Below are positions 32,072 to 41,290 of a stretch of DNA of 43,399 nucleotides, piece by piece (position 1 is the stretch's first letter; each line of letters opens with the position of its first letter). This stretch comes from a virus. Position numbers and translations under genes: made by a program. The stretch lies in IMG/VR virus record IMGVR_UViG_3300017963_000393, positions 1-43,399 of that record; one strand, given 5' to 3'. A model generated the notes under the pieces. It saw only the letters and a list, made by a program, of their open reading frames with translations, was not told the DNA's origin and ran no database searches.

Positions 32072-32269
32072 TTAAATCGCTGTATCCGCCGTGTCTAACA
32101 AGTCGACAAGATCGTCTTGTAGCTTTTGGCTCATCGATGCAATTCGAGCCTTATATCCTTGTGCCAAGGCTGACGACAAAGTATTTGTCGGCCAGTCCGT
32201 ACCGTCTTCCAGTACGAAATAATAGTTACGCAAATTATCGACTTCTGCCTGCGTCGTTAAAGCAGCCAT
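32072..32269 (-). CDS. small post-capsid protein (65 aa)
   Basis: ATG 32269 (MAALTTQAEVDNLRNYYF) behind GGGAGGTTGATC. Helical, acidic, ends LVDLLDTADTAI. Sits directly after the major capsid gene, a common place for a decoration or head-completion protein, but no family is recognised. Confidence 0.65.
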   Translation of the reverse strand: MAALTTQAEVDNLRNYYFVLEDGTDWPTNTLSSALAQGYKARIASMSQKLQDDLVDLLDTADTAI

Positions 32270-32281
32270 GATCAACCTCCC

Positions 32282-33544
32282 TTAATAACTGATTGAGTGT
32301 ATGATCGCAGAATGCCCAGGTAGAGCAAATTCTTGCTCGCCGAACAGGCACATATCACACACGTATTGATAGCCGTCTTCTCCACGAATTTCAAAATACT
32401 CGCGACCGTCAGGCGATACGCGCTTTTTGAAAAATCCGTTCGAGCGGAATGTGATGCCACGCCAATCAACCAGGGCGATCGTGTCGTCATCCCACTCCAA
32501 AATACCAACAATTTTTACGACCTGACCGGTCACGTTGGCGATCTTCATCTCCATCCAGCCGAACAGAGACTCTTTAGGATCTTCAACAACACGGAAAGCA
32601 CCCTTTTGCAATTCAAGCTGCTTCATCACAGAACCGTAGTTCTTGAGACTCATCAGGTACTCGGTTGCACGACCCTTGCCGCGTCGACGAACTTCCGTAA
32701 ACGCATCAAACATCGCATCGAGAATGTTCGTAGCCGTTATACCGCTCCCATCGATATTCGTAGCTTGCAGGATCGGGTACTTGGTTTTCGTCACGCCATG
32801 CAATTTTGCTGATCCGCCTCGTGCCTCGCTCAAAAGCGCATTGCGGAAAGACGTAAACGTGTTGAAGTTCCCACTGCCGTCGTGAATACCTGGGTGGTAG
32901 AACTTCGCATTGTTTGCCGTCGTGTAGGCCGCAATCGATACCGGAGCGCCGCCCATCGTCGCAGAGAAAGTAACCTGTTCCTCTTCAATGTCGATATCGG
33001 TGACATAAAGCTCGATCTCCGCTGAGTCATCATCGAGCAAGAAAAGTCGCTGATTGATCTGGAAACGATCGATCTTATCAACGTCACCCACACCCACACC
33101 GTTCGTGTCGCCATCTGCGGTCAACACGCCAAAGTGAGGTCCAGTACCAAGCTGAACAGATGCCACTTCCTTCATGTAGTCCATCATTTGCTCCAGCTCA
33201 CCCGGTAGGATGTTCAGAAATGTGGACTCAGGAATTTTGCCACCGTGCTCTTGAAGGTCGCGCTGATTGAAAATCAAACTAGCCCACACCTCGCGGTAGT
33301 CGTCGATGGACCCCCGTACGTATTTGCTCTGATTGATCTTAGACGTTGGCGTCAGCTTGTTAAAACTTACCGACGATGCTCCACTGCCTTTGAATGGGAC
33401 GATTAATTTACCGCCCTTCCATGAGTCGTCTTTCTGGACGTTCTGGAGAATGTAATCCCGGCTAATCAGCTCCTCTCTGAGCATCTTGTTCGGAGTATAT
33501 TCGTTCAGAAGATCCTGAAAATTACGACGAGTTCCCGTAGCCAT
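32282..33544 (-). CDS. major capsid protein
   Basis: 420 residues, start with AAGGAGCGAGTT ahead. Preceded by the scaffold and portal genes and followed by a terminator. The N-arm (MATGTRRNFQDLLNEYTPN), KGGKLIVPFKGSGASSVSFN and the A-domain-like C-terminal section (IVGILEWDDDTIALVDWRGI, VSPDGREYFEIRGEDGY) fit an HK97-fold capsid of the podovirus/P22-neighbour type. Assigned mainly from position, length and composition. Confidence 0.8.
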   Translation of the reverse strand: MATGTRRNFQDLLNEYTPNKMLREELISRDYILQNVQKDDSWKGGKLIVPFKGSGASSVSFNKLTPTSKINQSKYVRGSIDDYREVWASLIFNQRDLQEHGGKIPESTFLNILPGELEQMMDYMKEVASVQLGTGPHFGVLTADGDTNGVGVGDVDKIDRFQINQRLFLLDDDSAEIELYVTDIDIEEEQVTFSATMGGAPVSIAAYTTANNAKFYHPGIHDGSGNFNTFTSFRNALLSEARGGSAKLHGVTKTKYPILQATNIDGSGITATNILDAMFDAFTEVRRRGKGRATEYLMSLKNYGSVMKQLELQKGAFRVVEDPKESLFGWMEMKIANVTGQVVKIVGILEWDDDTIALVDWRGITFRSNGFFKKRVSPDGREYFEIRGEDGYQYVCDMCLFGEQEFALPGHSAIIHSISY

Positions 33545-33560
33545 AACTCGCTCCTTTTAG

Positions 33561-34583
33561 TTAGTTGCCATACTTCTGCTCACGAATTTTTTGCAAATCA
33601 GCAAAATTTTTCGGAGAAGATTTAACTGGCGATGCGCCGCTGCTGCGAACCTTTCGCATAGTCGGCTTTTGTTGACGTTCCACAACCCTGGGTCGTCTAC
33701 TTTCACCGCGATCAGTTTCAGCACCTTGTCTTGGAGCGGGTTGAGCCGCAGGGCCATACCATTTATTCGCCACTTCGCGAGCTAGTTGCTCTGGAGGCAC
33801 TACGCCGCGACCTGATCTGAAATAGTAATCACCCAGTGCGACGACTTCATTTCTGAAAGCGCCAGCACCTTTTTGCGAATCGTAATTCTGCACAAAATCA
33901 GAAATCTCAGGGCTGGTTAGTGCTTGATTCATCTGAAACTCTAACTGCTGTGCTTGCAATTGCTGGTTTTGCGATTGAAGCGTCTGATTCTGATTTTGCA
34001 TGGCAAAGGCTTGCATCCTTGCCTGCTCGTTACGTTCATATTCGGCACGCTGTGCGGGGTCCATATCGTGTAGAGCCAAACGCTTTTGCATGTAGCGAGC
34101 TAGCTGTTCGTCCGTGATGTTCCAAGTATCCATGAAGGGCTTGAGATCATCTTGTTTGACGAACGATATGAGATCCTCAACAGCTTTTTGCCGAGTTGAT
34201 TCAACCTGCATAAGACGGGTGTTGTCCTCACGCAAAACTTGTCGATCCTCAACTAGCGCCGAAACGCCATCTGCTGCGGTCAACAAACCACGAAAGTATT
34301 CCTCGTCCTCTGGGTTTTTGATCAGCTCTTTGATGCGATCAGGCATCTCGAACTCATCGTCTTTTACCCGATAGGTAAAATTCGGCTCATAATCCGGCTC
34401 GTCATTTGCCTCGACTTCACCGGCATCATCACCGTCAGAGTCATCGATCTCGGAAGGGCTTGCCTCCTCTTCCGTTTCCCGCTCCTCTGGTAGAACATCG
34501 CTGTCCGGCGATTCTTCTACTACTTCTTCAACTTCCTTGTCCTCGATTTCGCTGTCCGGCTGTTCGAGTAATTCATCTGACAT
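33561..34583 (-). CDS. scaffolding protein
   Basis: 340 residues starting MSDELLEQPDSEIEDKEVEE: a long acidic first 60 residues, then helical and Gln-rich (QNQNQTLQSQNQQLQAQQ) and a basic C-terminus (RRPRVVERQQKPTMRKVRSS) that would contact the capsid. This acidic-helical-basic build between portal and capsid genes is characteristic. It shapes the procapsid and leaves or is degraded. Start one base after the portal stop. Confidence 0.82.
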   Translation of the reverse strand: MSDELLEQPDSEIEDKEVEEVVEESPDSDVLPEERETEEEASPSEIDDSDGDDAGEVEANDEPDYEPNFTYRVKDDEFEMPDRIKELIKNPEDEEYFRGLLTAADGVSALVEDRQVLREDNTRLMQVESTRQKAVEDLISFVKQDDLKPFMDTWNITDEQLARYMQKRLALHDMDPAQRAEYERNEQARMQAFAMQNQNQTLQSQNQQLQAQQLEFQMNQALTSPEISDFVQNYDSQKGAGAFRNEVVALGDYYFRSGRGVVPPEQLAREVANKWYGPAAQPAPRQGAETDRGESRRPRVVERQQKPTMRKVRSSGASPVKSSPKNFADLQKIREQKYGN

Positions 34584-36731
34584 CTACATACCTCCCATGG
34601 GCACTGGCGGGCCTGCCGGTGCCGGTCCTGGCATCGGCGGGCCTGCCGGTGCCTGTTGCATCTGCGCTCCAGGCGGGCCTGCCTGTTGCGCTAGTAGCTG
34701 AGAAATCTGTCCCATGTCGCCACCGTTCATCTGCTCCAACTTGTCTAGGCCGCCAGCTTGGAAATCAAGCTGCTTGGCCAACCAGTTGAGAGCGTTCTGC
34801 GGTAGCCGCGCACGCTTCGGCGCTTTTTCTGGATCGTCCGACTCGACATAAAAGTCACACGCAACCATAGGACCGTCTTGAGGTATGAATTCGTTTTTAG
34901 CTTGTTGTGCCGCAGCCATCTGCTGGGCCTGAATTTGATGATAAACCTGACGGGTCTGCATGTAGGCTTGCTGGACCTGCATTGGCAAGAATTTAAAATC
35001 AGCCTGACGCATACGATTCGACAACTTTTTGATCATATACGTCGGCTCGTCGTTCTCGTCGATATCAGGCATCTCGCCGCGCTCGAGCGCGAGCATCATA
35101 TTTTTCGCGCTATCGTAGTCGAGCGTGAAGTCTTTAAACATCTCTTCGCTATTCGCAAACGGCATGTTACGCGCCAGCATCCCGATGTCGTTACGCTCCA
35201 TGCTATTGCCAGCATATTGCATCATGTGCATCATCGACACCTGTCGACCGAACTTCGTTTCGAGCGTATTGTCTTGAGGATCTACCGTTACCCGGTGAGA
35301 AAGAGGATCGGTCGTGCGAAATTCTTCCATGTTGACCATCTCATTCTTACCTACAGCGACGATGGCCATGTCGTCCGGGTAATACTCTTTCGCTAACTTC
35401 AGGAATGTCTCGCACACGTCGACCATGAAACGCTCGAACTTCTGCGTGTAATAAAAGAACCGCTGCCTCTGCTTACCGGAACGATAGAGCAAAGCTAAAG
35501 GATCAAACTGGGAATCTTTTTCCGCCCCAAGCTCCATCACGTCAGTAATGTTGTACATTTCCTGAACTTGCTGCTCGATATAACCAGCAAATTGAGAGCC
35601 GTCACGGCCAGGGAGAATTTGAGGGGCAGCACCCTGGTAACTAATTCCGCGCACGCCAGGCAAGAGAGCGCCCGGCGCAATCTTGGTTCCCGCTTGGTAG
35701 AGAACCTTATCGTGACCGATCGATACCTGGTGCATCGCTAAAGAGGATGACGCCCTATTTATTTCGGCCTGGTAAGGACGTGCCTGCTTTACTACAGACG
35801 TTGCTCTTGCTGCCGTCGCATGTTCGTCAAAACCCTGCCATATAATGGGCCATATACCGAACGGGAGGTCATCCTCTTCAAGTATTCCTGCGCTCGTCGT
35901 GATGACGTGTCGACCTCTCGGATATTCCGGCGACGGCTTGAAAAAATATTCTTTGAGAAGAACTTGCTCACTAGCCTTATCATAGCCACCTTTCGACGCA
36001 TCAAAAATTACAAACTCTTCGCCACTGCTATCGCCTTCGACGAGAAGTTTCTGTTTTTCCGGGTCGCCTCGCCACATCGACTTGGCCTGTTTCATCGGCA
36101 TGAGGTGTCGGTAAATCAGGTACGGACTCTCGCGCATGTTCTTCGCGCTCGAACAACGCAGCAGGTTAAACGCAAACAGGCGCTCAAATTCCATGCCGCC
36201 CTGAAAAACAGGACTGTCCTCGTCAGCAACAGGCTCGCCAAACTCGTCGAGTATCATCTCGCCGTTTTCGTCTAGCATCGGATCGTAGCCGACAATCTCA
36301 CCGATATCGTTATTCCAACGAATGAGAACAGCAACCTCGCCAGTCCTGACGAAATCAGCTACCCACTCGCGTTGCTTGTCGTGAATGCGCCAGCGATCGC
36401 GCCCGTCTTGCCAAACCGAGTTGTTCAGCTCCGCGCTTTTTTGATCTTGTAGTTCCGATTCGCGTTGCGGATTCACCGATACGCCAGATGCGTATTCCAA
36501 GATGTGTGTTTCGTAGTGGCGAGTTACTTTTTGTGTGTGGTTTTTTGTGAGGCGAAGTTTTTGGTAGTCGGAAAGATCGCGGTTGTCGCGGATTTGGCTA
36601 AAATATTTGTCGGCGCGTTTTTGGTAGTGGTCGCCTGCGACGAGAAGAATGTTCGATCGCATCTCAGCAAACGTCGACCGGTCGACCTGCTCAGATTTTT
36701 GGTAGAGTTCATTCAACTCGCCTATGTTCAT
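34584..36731 (-). CDS. portal protein (P22 gp1-like)
   Basis: 715 residues. DYQKLRLTKNHTQKVTRHYE at the start and long helical middle segments (ATSVVKQARPYQAEINRAS..., MYNITDVMELGAEKDSQF) match the large podovirus portal family. C-terminus is Gly/Pro/Met-rich (GPPMPGPAPAGPPVPMGG). Twelve copies form the packaging vertex. The order TerL, small gene, portal, scaffold, capsid is conserved in related phages. Confidence 0.88.
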   Translation of the reverse strand: MNIGELNELYQKSEQVDRSTFAEMRSNILLVAGDHYQKRADKYFSQIRDNRDLSDYQKLRLTKNHTQKVTRHYETHILEYASGVSVNPQRESELQDQKSAELNNSVWQDGRDRWRIHDKQREWVADFVRTGEVAVLIRWNNDIGEIVGYDPMLDENGEMILDEFGEPVADEDSPVFQGGMEFERLFAFNLLRCSSAKNMRESPYLIYRHLMPMKQAKSMWRGDPEKQKLLVEGDSSGEEFVIFDASKGGYDKASEQVLLKEYFFKPSPEYPRGRHVITTSAGILEEDDLPFGIWPIIWQGFDEHATAARATSVVKQARPYQAEINRASSSLAMHQVSIGHDKVLYQAGTKIAPGALLPGVRGISYQGAAPQILPGRDGSQFAGYIEQQVQEMYNITDVMELGAEKDSQFDPLALLYRSGKQRQRFFYYTQKFERFMVDVCETFLKLAKEYYPDDMAIVAVGKNEMVNMEEFRTTDPLSHRVTVDPQDNTLETKFGRQVSMMHMMQYAGNSMERNDIGMLARNMPFANSEEMFKDFTLDYDSAKNMMLALERGEMPDIDENDEPTYMIKKLSNRMRQADFKFLPMQVQQAYMQTRQVYHQIQAQQMAAAQQAKNEFIPQDGPMVACDFYVESDDPEKAPKRARLPQNALNWLAKQLDFQAGGLDKLEQMNGGDMGQISQLLAQQAGPPGAQMQQAPAGPPMPGPAPAGPPVPMGGM

Positions 36732-37038
36732 CTAGTGCCCTATCCCTGTATACTAGACGGTCGATCTCTGATTCTTCCCAGCGCTCGGGATTGCTAATCA
36801 TGAGTTCGGTGTTCTCGGCTTCCTCCATGATCGCCTTTTGATCGGCGCTCAATTCCATGGAAACCTGACCAGACTGAAGAACTGGCTCTACGTGGCGAGC
36901 CGGTGTTTCCCGTGAAACATTGTTAACAATATGGTCTGAGCCAAAGTTAACCTCGACATCGCCAAATTTCAAGCAAGTAACACCAGCTTTGTGACATGCT
37001 TTAATGATAGCGCATAAACCAGGAGCGTCAACTTCCAT
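36709..37038 (-). CDS. conserved small protein between TerL and portal (109 aa)
   Basis: ATG 37038 (MEVDAPGLCAIIKACHKAGV), with GGAACGGGC ahead and overlapping the terminase end; a longer frame from 37152 would be fully inside the terminase. The start KAGVTCLKFGDVEVNFG resembles a small family often found at this position in podoviruses. The rest is acidic and helical. Role unknown, possibly packaging accessory. The end overlaps the portal gene by 23 bases. Confidence 0.65.
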   Translation of the reverse strand: MEVDAPGLCAIIKACHKAGVTCLKFGDVEVNFGSDHIVNNVSRETPARHVEPVLQSGQVSMELSADQKAIMEEAENTELMISNPERWEESEIDRLVYRDRALDEHRRVE

Positions 37039-38542
37039 ACTGCCCGTTCCAGAACTTGATCTCGGAATCCCAGCTTTCCCAGTCTCCGTCTTTTCGCTGT
37101 CGCCTTTCAGCATCAACGGTTCCACGCCTTTGCTCGTCGACCCACTCATCATATTCCTCCTCGGTCATCGGACGGACACGCCGCGACTCCTCAATCTCCT
37201 CGTCCGTAGGATCGCCAGACAAAACCGACCAGTCCCACGGAATACTCGTGCAAGTATAACGAATCGCGCCGTCAATAAAATCATCCGCCGCACGACGCTT
37301 CACCGTATCCACCTTTAACGTCACCAACTCCTGACCCAACTTTCGCAGGTCAGACGTGTCGAAAATAAAAAGCATGTCGTTCTTAAACAACGTATTGATA
37401 ATATCTTCGCCCAATTCATGGCTTTTCTCGCTTTTGGAAAACGATTCGCCCGCACGACTGGCAATAATATGGAAATCACGGCTAGCTTGGTCGTATAACT
37501 GATTTCTCAGCGTCCACGAGCCCCGCATATCCTTAAATTCCTCCAAAATGTCGCTCGACGTCGTATCCTCACCGTCCATTCGCTTGCCCCTACACACGTA
37601 GGCCCTGCGATAGTCGGGACGAACCGCAATAATACCCATAGCCGCAGGATGACCCGTTCCACCGCCCGTTCCAGGGTCCACACCGCCATAAAGATGCCAA
37701 TCGCCAGGTACAATCGGAAATGGGTCCACAAAATGACGACTGGGGTCGAATGCAGGGTATTTCAAACCCGTATCCGACACGAAACGACCATATACCCGCT
37801 TTTTTACCTCATTATCCGACTTGCACGTCTTGATAATCTTGGAAATACGCTCTTTCGTGAACGCACCGGGCCGACCGTCCATGTATTTCATGCAGTCGTA
37901 CATCGAAACCTGCTGCTTGAACGCATGTGCGAACTTTTCCTGGTCGCCCGTGCCCTCCATGGCACGCCACCACATCTCCTGGCCAAGCGTGGCCGTAAAA
38001 ACCATGTGGAAGTAGCCATCCGTGGCCGCTAGGCGAAACTGAAGTTCGTCATAAATGCTCTGGGGCAATTCCTCGTCGCAAAAAATCGCGTGAACCGTGC
38101 TCGACTGGAGCGACGAAGGGTTCTGCATGTAGGTCTTGAAGTGAAGCTGCACGCCGTTGTTCCAAACAATCTTCTCAACGCGCTTTTTCTCGTAAACAAC
38201 CTTCCAACCAAAAACAGGATGATCCTTAAACGGACCGCGTGGCAAAAATTCTGGTATCCACTTGGTTTCTACCTCGATCGTCGCAACCTTACTGTCGGGA
38301 TACAAATACCACATATTGCGAGGAACAGGATTTTTCGGCCACAACTTAGGCCACTTCTTAGTATTCGTACACCAGTCGATCGCCTTGCGAATCTGCGTGG
38401 AGGATTTTGATAACTGGTTCCCGGCAACAAGCAAATTCATGCGATTCGTGGAATTAAAAAACCTCCACGCCCACTCATACCAAGGAAAACCATACAAGTG
38501 AGGCAAGTTCTTGCGAATTATCTCTTTCGAGGTTTCACTCAA
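37028..38542 (-). CDS. terL: terminase large subunit
   Basis: 504 residues. ATPase: LLVAGNQLSKSST in the Walker A position (the GK pair is SK here), Walker B with catalytic acidic residues at AIFCDEELP, and a coupling region VFTATLGQ. Nuclease: GGVDPGTGGG with the first metal Asp and ADDFIDGAIRY with the last. It pumps DNA into the capsid and cuts concatemers. The start overlaps the upstream gene by four bases. The variant P-loop matches a subgroup of podovirus enzymes rather than indicating loss. Confidence 0.92.
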   Translation of the reverse strand: MSETSKEIIRKNLPHLYGFPWYEWAWRFFNSTNRMNLLVAGNQLSKSSTQIRKAIDWCTNTKKWPKLWPKNPVPRNMWYLYPDSKVATIEVETKWIPEFLPRGPFKDHPVFGWKVVYEKKRVEKIVWNNGVQLHFKTYMQNPSSLQSSTVHAIFCDEELPQSIYDELQFRLAATDGYFHMVFTATLGQEMWWRAMEGTGDQEKFAHAFKQQVSMYDCMKYMDGRPGAFTKERISKIIKTCKSDNEVKKRVYGRFVSDTGLKYPAFDPSRHFVDPFPIVPGDWHLYGGVDPGTGGGTGHPAAMGIIAVRPDYRRAYVCRGKRMDGEDTTSSDILEEFKDMRGSWTLRNQLYDQASRDFHIIASRAGESFSKSEKSHELGEDIINTLFKNDMLFIFDTSDLRKLGQELVTLKVDTVKRRAADDFIDGAIRYTCTSIPWDWSVLSGDPTDEEIEESRRVRPMTEEEYDEWVDEQRRGTVDAERRQRKDGDWESWDSEIKFWNGQYGS

Positions 38543-38946
38543 CCCTTGCTCGTCCCTTCAACACCACGTTTTTCGCGATCGCGTGCGCGAGCATCCAGCC
38601 AGTGAATTGCCTCATCCAGTTTCGTGATCGCACATGCGTTTTCACGACAGGGAAATTTCTCATTCAAACCCGCAATCATCTTGCGAGCCGCGTGAATCAA
38701 CGTATCAACCTGACATCCGTTCAGCCCGTTCTCTTTTATAGGGCCGTCTTGAATCGTAAAACTAATACTATTCTTGTCCTGGCGAACGTAAACAAAAGCA
38801 TGAGGACGGATTTCCGCCTCGAACCATTTGTAATCCATCGCGCCAGACTCGTTAAATTTATCCGGGTGCTTTTCACGCAGCTCATCCATAACCACCACAT
38901 GATAACCACCCAATTCAGTAACACCGCTCATCGTTTCAAGAGCCAT
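38539..38946 (-). CDS. Acb2/Tad1-hairpin-like protein, possible anti-defence
   Basis: 135 residues from ATG 38946 (MALETMSGV), six bases after GGGAG. The C-terminal helical pair CRENACAITKLDEAIHWLDA with RDREKRGVEGT resembles the helical hairpin that databases call Acb2/Tad1-like; members soak up cyclic nucleotides made by CBASS or Thoeris defence. The N-terminal half (YHVVVMDELREKHPDK..., QDGPIKENGLNGCQVD) is a different beta-containing domain. It lies between the terminase genes. The anti-defence role is inference: the core is shared with many uncharacterised phage proteins. Confidence 0.6.
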   Translation of the reverse strand: MALETMSGVTELGGYHVVVMDELREKHPDKFNESGAMDYKWFEAEIRPHAFVYVRQDKNSISFTIQDGPIKENGLNGCQVDTLIHAARKMIAGLNEKFPCRENACAITKLDEAIHWLDARARDREKRGVEGTSKG

Positions 38947-39697
38947 CTTCATCTCCCATCAAATCACCTAGGTCCGCCTCAATAATCTTCTCGATAGAAA
39001 CATCTTCACTAGCACGCTCGTTGTTTAAACGATCAGCCAACTCAGGCATCGGAGTCTCCACGTCTGCCTCAGCAGCCTCCAAAATATCGCCAGCATCCAT
39101 CTGCTGCAAAGGCGATACCGTATGAGCATGAGCAACTCGCTGAATCGCTGTCCCATGAACACGATCCGTCATGTCGCCCATCAACTTGCGAACCTCTGCC
39201 ATCGCCTTCGTGTTCAACTCGCGTGTCTCGTCAATCACCTCATTGCCATAAGCATCGCGAGTTATCTTGCGCTTCGTAATGTATAAATTCTCTTCCTTCA
39301 AAGCATCCCGGACCAGACTCATCGTCCGCTCCAACATACTCTTCTGACCACTCACCAAATCCTGGGGAGGATTCAAAAACCACATCAAACGATGAGGCTT
39401 TCGCAACATCTCGTAATACGCAGCAATGTTATTATTAAAAGCCTGAGTCATCGAAATGCGACGCGTATCGTGTAGGCGAAACAACTCCCAAAAACGCTGG
39501 CGAGCATCCTGAACAGTCTTGCTCGGCTTGCCCTTGCGATACAAATAACCCTCGCCCTGGAAACGAACCTTGTCAGGCACCGCATCCATAGCATCGCGCA
39601 TCTTCGGCGGAACACGATTCCATATCGACTTGGGATTGCGACGATCCCACATGCCGACGAAACCATCGTCCTCAAATTTAGAAAGGTCTTGACTCAT
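38936..39697 (-). CDS. terminase small subunit candidate
   Basis: 253 residues starting MSQDLSKFEDDGFVGMWDRR. Mostly helical and charged, with a probable DNA-binding N-terminal part and an acidic C-terminus (IEKIIEADLGDLMGDEDGS). It is upstream of TerL in the late operon, the usual place for TerS, which recognises the packaging start site. No signature motif can be cited, so this is a positional call. ATG overlaps the previous stop. Confidence 0.65.
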   Translation of the reverse strand: MSQDLSKFEDDGFVGMWDRRNPKSIWNRVPPKMRDAMDAVPDKVRFQGEGYLYRKGKPSKTVQDARQRFWELFRLHDTRRISMTQAFNNNIAAYYEMLRKPHRLMWFLNPPQDLVSGQKSMLERTMSLVRDALKEENLYITKRKITRDAYGNEVIDETRELNTKAMAEVRKLMGDMTDRVHGTAIQRVAHAHTVSPLQQMDAGDILEAAEADVETPMPELADRLNNERASEDVSIEKIIEADLGDLMGDEDGS

Positions 39698-40095
39698 TAA
39701 AGGGAATCTAAATCAAATCGAATCACCTGTCCAGGCCAAGCCGACGCACCCTTCGCAACAACAGCAGCCAGGCCAGCATGACGTGACTCCACAGGAGAAG
39801 ATCCCCGATCAACCCACACAAGCACATCAGGCCACAGCCCGCGCTTCAAACAACGAGCTACCTGGACACCCTCAAGTATCCACCGAGGACGGTCCACGAA
39901 ATGTTTCGCTATGTAGTCAGGAGCCTCGCCGAATGAATATTCGCCGATATAATCGTCAGTATGAAAAAGCGGCAGCGCCAAGTCCTGGCACAACCGCTGA
40001 GATAATGTCGTCTTGCCCACACCAGGGCGACCCGTGATCCCAATCCGCTCCGAAGTCATCAACCTCGCCAACAAACGATCATACGGACCACTCAT
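39697..40095 (-). CDS. P-loop kinase-like protein
   Basis: 132 residues from ATG 40095 (MSGPYDRLL). The frame is open to 40158, but that stretch would encode a nine-T run just after the promoter; ATG 40059, four codons before the P-loop, has a better GAGG but short spacing. Walker A GITGRPGVGKTTLSQRL, LFHTDDYIG and RPRWILEGVQVARCLK fit the small adenylate/uridine-kinase-like family. First gene after the late promoter. It may modify nucleotides or another small substrate; the substrate is unknown. Confidence 0.7.
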   Translation of the reverse strand: MSGPYDRLLARLMTSERIGITGRPGVGKTTLSQRLCQDLALPLFHTDDYIGEYSFGEAPDYIAKHFVDRPRWILEGVQVARCLKRGLWPDVLVWVDRGSSPVESRHAGLAAVVAKGASAWPGQVIRFDLDSL

Positions 40096-40181
40096 CACGC
40101 GCCCCACAAAAAAAAAGGCGATCCACCGGGGTCTACCTAAGTAAGCCCGCCCATGCATCCCCCAATGAATCGCTTGGATTT

Positions 40182-40211
40182 ATTATTGGCCAATCGGCCA
40201 GATTATGTCAA
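40182..40211 (-). promoter_or_regulatory. late-operon promoter with operator-like palindrome
   Basis: Minus-strand -35 TTGACA (40206-40211), 18-bp spacer, -10 AATAAT (40182-40187). The spacer holds the inverted repeat TGGCC-N4-GGCCA (40187-40200). It reads into the kinase, terminase and virion genes. A palindrome between -35 and -10 is the standard site for a repressor or DNA-distorting activator. Confidence 0.75.
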
Positions 40212-40244
40212 GGCCCGACGTGCCTCCAAATCGTTGACAATGTG

Positions 40245-40517
40245 TCAGTCAAAATGTTTCTCCCAAGTTTTTTTCACTTCATCTTTCACATAATCCGGCA
40301 ATCCATCACCAAATGGGTCCATCCCACGTTCAACAAACACGTAACAAAATAAATCTCTGCCTTTGTCCGTTAAAAACCAAGCCTGATAGGCGTTGTCAAA
40401 TTCGATCAGATCGTGAGAAAGCAAATTACCGGCGACGGTATTCCCGACTTTTGCCTTGTGCCCGAACACTCCAATCGAGACGATTGCTTGCAATTGCGGT
40501 TGAGTCAATTTGTTCAT
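40245..40517 (-). CDS. winged-helix-like small protein (90 aa)
   Basis: ATG 40517 overlapping the previous stop (TGATG). MNKLTQPQLQAIVSIGVFGH then AKVGNTVAGNLLSHDLIEFD and AWFLTDKGRDLF resemble a winged-helix unit (helix, helix, wing with LTDKG). The last part is acidic and aromatic. Its stop lies 34 bp from the late promoter -35, so it may regulate it, but that is only proximity. Confidence 0.6.
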   Translation of the reverse strand: MNKLTQPQLQAIVSIGVFGHKAKVGNTVAGNLLSHDLIEFDNAYQAWFLTDKGRDLFCYVFVERGMDPFGDGLPDYVKDEVKKTWEKHFD

Positions 40518-40879
40518 CAACCCAACACCTTCCGCATCAACTCCAACTTAGTCTCGGAATCCACATCCATGCCTAAAATCTTACCAGCCAGATCCAACTC
40601 CACCGATAAACGCTCAACACGCTTGTCAGCCTTCGCAGGCTTCGCCGACTTTTCTGACTTAGAACCCTTGTGGCGGACAAATACGCAAATATTTCTTTTG
40701 GGCTTGCCATTTTTACGCAAAGCCCACACAGCACCAGCACCATAAGGCTTGCGACCACGCATACTCACCAAACCATGATCGCGATACAACTTCTTCGCAA
40801 TCACAGCATCCGACAAACCCTCCTTCGCGTACTCCTGAACCAAACGCCAAGCCTTCTCATTATCCACCCAAATTTCCAT
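40517..40879 (-). CDS. HTH-like small DNA-binding protein (120 aa)
   Basis: ATG 40879 with AGAGGATAAGAGCT ahead (MEIWVDNEKAWRLVQEYAKE). GLSDAVIAKKLYRDHG is a plausible helix-turn-helix, followed by a basic region (RGRKPYGAGAVWALRKNGKPKR) and KAKADKRVERL-like charge. It resembles the linker domain found in recombinases, but there is no catalytic domain. Coupled to the next gene; the pair is read from the promoter at 41263-41290. A regulator is the simplest reading. Confidence 0.65.
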   Translation of the reverse strand: MEIWVDNEKAWRLVQEYAKEGLSDAVIAKKLYRDHGLVSMRGRKPYGAGAVWALRKNGKPKRNICVFVRHKGSKSEKSAKPAKADKRVERLSVELDLAGKILGMDVDSETKLELMRKVLG

Positions 40880-41262
40880 AGCTCTTATCCTCTGTGGTTA
40901 TGCTTAGTAGCCGTCGCCAATCTTTTCGCACCGGGCGATGTTTAATCCCGAGCCCTACACCGGAAAGCGACAGCTATGGGCTGCTGGGTATCCCCAACAA
41001 CAAGACCATTGTAACACACTGCTGATTGGAATGCAATTAGTTTGGCCGCTTGAAACGAAAGTTGACCGCTTGAAAATAGGGCGGAAAGAGTGGCAGGCCG
41101 GGCGCGACTCCGGCCAATTGCGTTAGGTGCTCCCATGGGGACTGACACCCGACCAGGGCCAGACCAATACAAATCCAGTCAATCTTGGATGCGTGTCTCC
41201 AGGGAGAGAGGCGCGAACTATGTCCGGCTTCATCCCAGCTTCCCACACCGCTGCCAAAGACA

Positions 41263-41290
41263 ATTAAATGCAATTAGGCCACGGTGTCAA
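41263..41290 (-). promoter_or_regulatory. promoter for the 40245-40879 genes
   Basis: Minus-strand -35 TTGACA (41285-41290), 16-bp spacer, -10 TTTAAT (41263-41268), five of six. It points toward the HTH-like genes; if used, the mRNA has a 5' leader of roughly 375 bases that includes the GGCCGG hairpin and the CCGCTTGAAA repeats. Confidence 0.6.
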
